A stretch of 10,492 nucleotides of DNA. It comes from Syntrophales bacterium. GTDB lineage: Bacteria > Desulfobacterota > Syntrophia > Syntrophales > UBA2251. Below are positions 7,574-10,492 of this stretch, one piece after another (the first letter of the stretch is position 1; each line of letters begins with the position of its first letter). The notes beneath the pieces were generated by a model, which was not told the origin of the DNA, made no database searches, and saw only the letters and a list, made by a program, of their open reading frames with translations. Location: the NCBI GenBank assembly GCA_023230905.1, contig JALNWL010000074.1:1-10492 (forward strand), in the 5' to 3' direction. The translations under genes were made by a program, and so were the position numbers.

Positions 7574-8864
7574 AATTCGCCGCAGCGGGCGTGTCCCCTC
7601 CCCCCCCGCCCCGGCGGCCGAAACGGCGGGTCGCCATCTCCCGCCGGCGCGGACGGAAGGTCCCGTCCGCCTTCTCGCGTTCCACCACCGTTTTAAAGAG
7701 CTTGAACATCTTGTAGTTCTGCGGCTCGTCCCGATAGAAAGTGTCCCAGGCCTCGGCGTACAGCTCCTGGAGCCGCTCGGGACTCATGTGCCGGGGCTGG
7801 AAGACGACCCGGTCGGCGGTGTAGGCGTCCCAGTCGTGGGTGAGGATACGCCCCTCGCGCTCGAAGTCGTCGAAGGTGCGCGTGTGGGGAAAGGGCGTGA
7901 GCACGGTGAACTCGGCCAGATCCAGCTCGATCTCCATGAGGAAGTCGATGAACCGCTTGATGTAGTCCTCCGTGTGGTCGTCCAGTCCTAGTAGGATCGT
8001 CCCCTCGACGGCGATGCCGTGGTCGTGGTAGCGGCGGATGCGCCTGCGGATGTGGTCCGACATGTCGAACACGGCCTGATAGACGTACCAGGCACCGGCC
8101 TGCGCGGCGAGGTCGAGGACCGTGTCGTCCTCCTCGATCGGGTGACAGCACCACTTCTTCTTGAGCGGGATCATCTCCCGGAAGAGCTCGATCTCCCAGT
8201 TGCGGTCCTGCGCCAGGGAATTGTCCACGATGAACAGGCGGTTGTTGTCGATCGCGGCCATCTCGGCAACGACCTTGTCCACCGGCCGGGGACGGAACTT
8301 GCGTCCGCCCAGATAGCTCACACAGCAGGGGTAGCAATTGAACCGGCAGCCACGGGAGGCGTGAACGAGGTCCACCATCTGGATCCCCTTGTAATTGTAG
8401 AAATCCCGGTTGAGGATCTCGCGCCGGGCCGTGCCGATCGCCTCCGTGGGCGGGTGGTCGTGAAAGTAGTCGTACACGGGCTTCAGACGGTCGTGCCGCC
8501 AGTCGTCCAGGACCCCCGCCATCCGTCCTTCCGCCTCGCCGAGAAAAACGGCGTCCGCGTGCCGCATCGTCTCTTCGGCATGGAGCATCGTCCCGATGCC
8601 CCCGCAGATCACCTTGACGCCCCGGCGGCGATAATCATCGGCGATCTCCCAGCCCCGCTTCATCTGGCTCGTCAGCATCATGGAAAGGCCGACCACGTCC
8701 GCGTCGCTGTTCTCCGGGAGGGGCTGCACGTTCTCGTCGATGAACTCCACCTCCCAGTCGTCCGGCAGGGTCGCGGCGAAGACGACCGGTCCGTGGGGCG
8801 GCAGGTGGAATTCCGTCTGCCGGTCCAGTTTCTTCCAGCGGGGGTAGATCAGTCGAAATTTCAT
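7572..8864 (-). CDS. B12-binding-domain-type radical SAM enzyme (HpnP/DUF4070-like architecture)
   Basis: The start is ATG 8864, whose ATGA overlaps the lipoprotein stop; the frame opens further upstream, but that part overlaps the neighbour. The product has 430 residues. Residues 1-120 resemble the Rossmann-like cobalamin domain of class B enzymes (VEFIDENVQPLP, DVVGLSM, GGIGTMLH, DAVFLGEAEG), without the DxHxxG cobalamin-His motif, as is common in this group. The radical SAM core starts with HASRGCRFNCYPCC. The cluster Cys are C173, C177 and C180, with Pro rather than the usual aromatic before the third. TILLGLDDHTED and the following VLTPFPHTRTFDDFE, then VVFQPRHMSPERLQ, fit the HpnP-like C-terminal part. 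Such enzymes methylate or rearrange unactivated carbons. The reaction here is unknown; tailoring of the polyene or its lipid is a guess. The tail after about residue 405 is basic and Gly-rich and lies over a G8 tract. Confidence 0.88.
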   Translation of the reverse strand: MKFRLIYPRWKKLDRQTEFHLPPHGPVVFAATLPDDWEVEFIDENVQPLPENSDADVVGLSMMLTSQMKRGWEIADDYRRRGVKVICGGIGTMLHAEETMRHADAVFLGEAEGRMAGVLDDWRHDRLKPVYDYFHDHPPTEAIGTARREILNRDFYNYKGIQMVDLVHASRGCRFNCYPCCVSYLGGRKFRPRPVDKVVAEMAAIDNNRLFIVDNSLAQDRNWEIELFREMIPLKKKWCCHPIEEDDTVLDLAAQAGAWYVYQAVFDMSDHIRRRIRRYHDHGIAVEGTILLGLDDHTEDYIKRFIDFLMEIELDLAEFTVLTPFPHTRTFDDFEREGRILTHDWDAYTADRVVFQPRHMSPERLQELYAEAWDTFYRDEPQNYKMFKLFKTVVEREKADGTFRPRRREMATRRFGRRGGGGGDTPAAAN

Positions 8865-9541
8865 GGCAAGGTCTTCTCCGTCTCCAGACGCTCCTGTTCG
8901 AGGAGTCTCAGATACAGGGCATAGGAGGGCCAGGTCCGGCTTTCGATCTCGAGTGTCCCGGCGGGACCCGATCCGCTCCACGATCCGATCCTTACCCTTT
9001 TTCGGAGTCCTTGTCCAGTTCCGTACAGCCGCACTTCCGCGGCGTCCTCGCCGGTGCGCAGAACGTCCATATGTGTGCCGTCGGGGCGCGCGAAGCGGCA
9101 AACCGCCGCACCACCCTCTCCCCTTCCCCAGGCGATCGGCTCCCCCTCCGGTGGAAACATCGCCAGGCGGATGTCCTCCACCAGCGCCTCGACAAACGCC
9201 CGGCCGTCGAAGGGGGGCACGGCCCGATTCACGACGAGCGCCTCCCCTACGGTCGCATCGAACAGGACCCATCCCTCCAGCGTCATGATGACTGTCTGAA
9301 AGCGCCGCGGACCGGGATCCGCCACCAGGACACCGATGGCGGCGCTTTCCGAGCCGCCGGGCAGCGTGGCCGTCAGGACATGGACGAGGCGGTATTTCTC
9401 TTTGAGGAAAGGCTCCCGACACCCGGAGAGAACCGTGGGCTTTTGGGAGGGATCGAGGGGTGTCAACGGTGGCAGCGCAGCGCAGCCCCCGACCGCCAGG
9501 AGGGCGAGGCCGAGGAGGAAGGTGGCGCCGAAGGCCTTCAT
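8861..9541 (-). CDS. DUF3261-like outer membrane lipoprotein
   Basis: The 226-residue product starts with a lipoprotein signal: a hydrophobic stretch (about 5-17) ending in AVGGC with C20 as the likely lipidated Cys. The mature part has no membrane segment and is rich in beta-type sequence (YRLVHVLTATL, RFQTVIMTLEGWVLFDATVG, PSYALYLRLLEQ). Together with its place between LolA and the pathway genes, this fits the DUF3261 lipoproteins found in aryl polyene clusters, which are thought to act with LolA and MMPL in placing the pigment in the outer membrane; no enzymatic motif is visible. Both ends are coupled: its ATG overlaps the LolA stop by 4 bases and its stop overlaps the radical SAM ATG by 4 bases. 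The lipoprotein call is firm; the DUF name rests on pattern and context. Confidence 0.8.
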   Translation of the reverse strand: MKAFGATFLLGLALLAVGGCAALPPLTPLDPSQKPTVLSGCREPFLKEKYRLVHVLTATLPGGSESAAIGVLVADPGPRRFQTVIMTLEGWVLFDATVGEALVVNRAVPPFDGRAFVEALVEDIRLAMFPPEGEPIAWGRGEGGAAVCRFARPDGTHMDVLRTGEDAAEVRLYGTGQGLRKRVRIGSWSGSGPAGTLEIESRTWPSYALYLRLLEQERLETEKTLP

Positions 9542-10182
9542 TCGATGTCCCTGAACCGGGCCGCCGGCAGGGGCCGGTTGACCGCCACCTGGCCGAATTC
9601 GATCTGGGTGAAGGAGCGTTCGTCCTCCACCACCCGGACGCTCTGCATCACGCCCGACTGCTTTCGCGACAGGGTCAGTTCGATCCGGCGGAGCATCTTC
9701 CGCCAGGCAGGATCCTTGGGGGTGAGCGTCACCTTTGGTTTGGAGCCCGTCTCGAGCGTCGCCTGGAAATGGGGGTTCGCATCGAAGCGCCCCTGCTGCC
9801 AGTGGAGGATCTCCTCCATGACCGTCTGCATGACCGACAGGGCGGCGCCCGTCTCCTCGCGCCAGCCGTCCCGCTCCTTGCGGTAGCGCTTGACGTCCCG
9901 GCCGTTCACGATGAGGACGCTCCGGACGGGACGGTCATATTCCCAGCGGAGCCGGTCGGGCGCCTGGTAGGAGAACCGTCCCTCCGAGAGGAGTGGCCGG
10001 GTCAGCATGGGCAGGGTCTTTTTCTGGACGAACCGGGCCTCGATCGACGTGATCCCCTGCGCGGCCTCGCGCAATCCCTCCCAGCTGTCCGCCCAGGCCG
10101 TCAGGAGCGGTAGGAGCATGAGCAGCCCGAGAAGGCCAAAGCGCCCGCGCCGTGCGATTCCCCTCGGCAAGCGGAACCTCAA
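9538..10182 (-). CDS. LolA-like periplasmic outer membrane lipoprotein carrier
   Basis: The 214-residue protein has a Sec signal peptide: basic residues 2-14, a hydrophobic core at about 15-29, and probable cleavage at AWA-DS (about 31/32). The mature start is LolA-like: ITSIEARFVQKKTLPMLTRP (44-63), then LLSEGRFSYQAPDRLRWEYD (64-83) and SVLIVNGRDV. LolA proteins carry hydrophobic cargo through the periplasm in an open beta-barrel groove. A paralog in an aryl polyene cluster is thought to serve the lipid-linked polyene rather than general lipoproteins. I give no lolA symbol because the housekeeping copy is normally elsewhere. The start is TTG 10182, which overlaps the FabG stop as TTGA and has a GGGGGG run about 8 bases ahead. 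The next ATG is inside the signal sequence (residue 22) and would remove its basic N-region. Confidence 0.88.
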   Translation of the reverse strand: MRFRLPRGIARRGRFGLLGLLMLLPLLTAWADSWEGLREAAQGITSIEARFVQKKTLPMLTRPLLSEGRFSYQAPDRLRWEYDRPVRSVLIVNGRDVKRYRKERDGWREETGAALSVMQTVMEEILHWQQGRFDANPHFQATLETGSKPKVTLTPKDPAWRKMLRRIELTLSRKQSGVMQSVRVVEDERSFTQIEFGQVAVNRPLPAARFRDIE

Positions 10183-10492
10183 AACATCCCCCCGTTGACG
10201 GAAATGACTTGGCCCGTGATGTAGGAGGCGTCGTCGGAACAGAGAAAGCGGACCACCTTTGCCACCTCTTCGGGCCGACCGATACGCCCCATGGGGATCA
10301 TTTCCTTGATGTTCTCCACCGGCGCATCCTTGATCATGTCCGTGGCGATCAGACCCGGCGCGACGACATTCACCCGGACGCCGAGTCGAGCCACCTCCGA
10401 GGCGAGCGCGCGGCTCGCGGCGATCAGCCCCGCCTTGGCCGCCGCGTAGTTCGCGTGCCCCCGGTTGCCGACCAGGGCCGAGACGGAAGCCA
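10179..10492 (-). CDS. fabG: FabG-like 3-oxoacyl-ACP reductase (5' end outside window)
   Basis: The frame is open from the right edge to a TGA at 10179-10181, giving 103 residues of the C-terminal part; about 140 residues are missing compared with E. coli FabG. It shows the SDR catalytic Tyr-Lys pair in NYAAAKAG and, 13 residues before the Tyr, the likely catalytic Ser (ASVSALVGN). The rest follows FabG closely: VRVNVVAPGLIATDM, PMGRIGRPEEVAKVV, and YITGQVISVNGGMF at the end. The enzyme reduces beta-ketoacyl-ACP with NADPH. In this setting it is probably the ketoreductase of the polyene synthase. Its stop overlaps the TTG start of the LolA-like gene, so the biosynthetic and export parts are coupled. 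Confidence 0.92.
   Translation of the reverse strand, partial: ASVSALVGNRGHANYAAAKAGLIAASRALASEVARLGVRVNVVAPGLIATDMIKDAPVENIKEMIPMGRIGRPEEVAKVVRFLCSDDASYITGQVISVNGGMF

Noticed and set aside
8865..9422. Upstream extension of the radical SAM frame to a 616-residue protein
   Set aside because: The extra part lies over the lipoprotein gene in another frame and reads as low-complexity Arg/Gly/Pro sequence. The ATG at 8864 with a 4-base overlap gives a normal family N-terminus.
1..10492. CRISPR arrays, tRNA or rRNA genes, insertion sequences
   Set aside because: I saw no regularly spaced direct repeats, no transposase motifs and no cloverleaf-like or rRNA-like stretches; genes fill nearly the whole window.

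Overview
This GC-rich window holds ten genes, all on the minus strand. They read from right to left and are packed almost without gaps. The content looks Gram-negative: a LolA-like periplasmic carrier, an outer-membrane-type lipoprotein, an MMPL/RND exporter and a FabG/KAS II-type fatty-acid-like synthase. The lineage is inferred only loosely; a GC-rich proteobacterium or Desulfobacterota-type organism would fit. I have no 16S or marker gene to confirm it.

In order of transcription: a FabG-like ketoreductase (runs off the right edge), a LolA-like carrier, a DUF3261-like lipoprotein and a B12-domain-type radical SAM enzyme, all joined by 4-base stop/start overlaps. Then comes a 70-base AT-richer gap holding a small hairpin plus T-tract. 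After it come an aromatic amino acid ammonia lyase (HAL/PAL/TAL family), a hotdog acyl thioesterase, and a 572-residue protein that joins a FakA-like fatty acid kinase to a FakB/DegV-like fatty-acid-binding domain. A 77-base gap follows, then a beta-ketoacyl-ACP synthase, a family 2 glycosyltransferase and an MMPL exporter that runs off the left edge. The 587 codons of the exporter are open to base 1.

Ketosynthase, ketoreductase, ammonia lyase, thioesterase, GT2, LolA, DUF3261 and MMPL exporter together are the recognised signature of an aryl polyene (APE/xanthomonadin/flexirubin-like) pigment cluster. The expected ACPs, dehydratases, chain-length-factor partner, aryl-CoA/ACP ligase, methyltransferase and acyltransferase are not in the window and probably lie beyond its edges. 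The inferred scheme: the lyase makes an aryl acrylic acid starter, the type II ketosynthase/ketoreductase system extends it to a polyene, the thioesterase, kinase and glycosyltransferase release or attach it to a lipid, and LolA, DUF3261 and MMPL move the product to the outer membrane.

The two unusual members are the fused FakA-FakB-like kinase, translationally coupled to the thioesterase, and the radical SAM enzyme placed inside the export block. Neither belongs to the core APE set as I know it. Together they suggest an APE variant with acyl-phosphate chemistry and a radical tailoring step.
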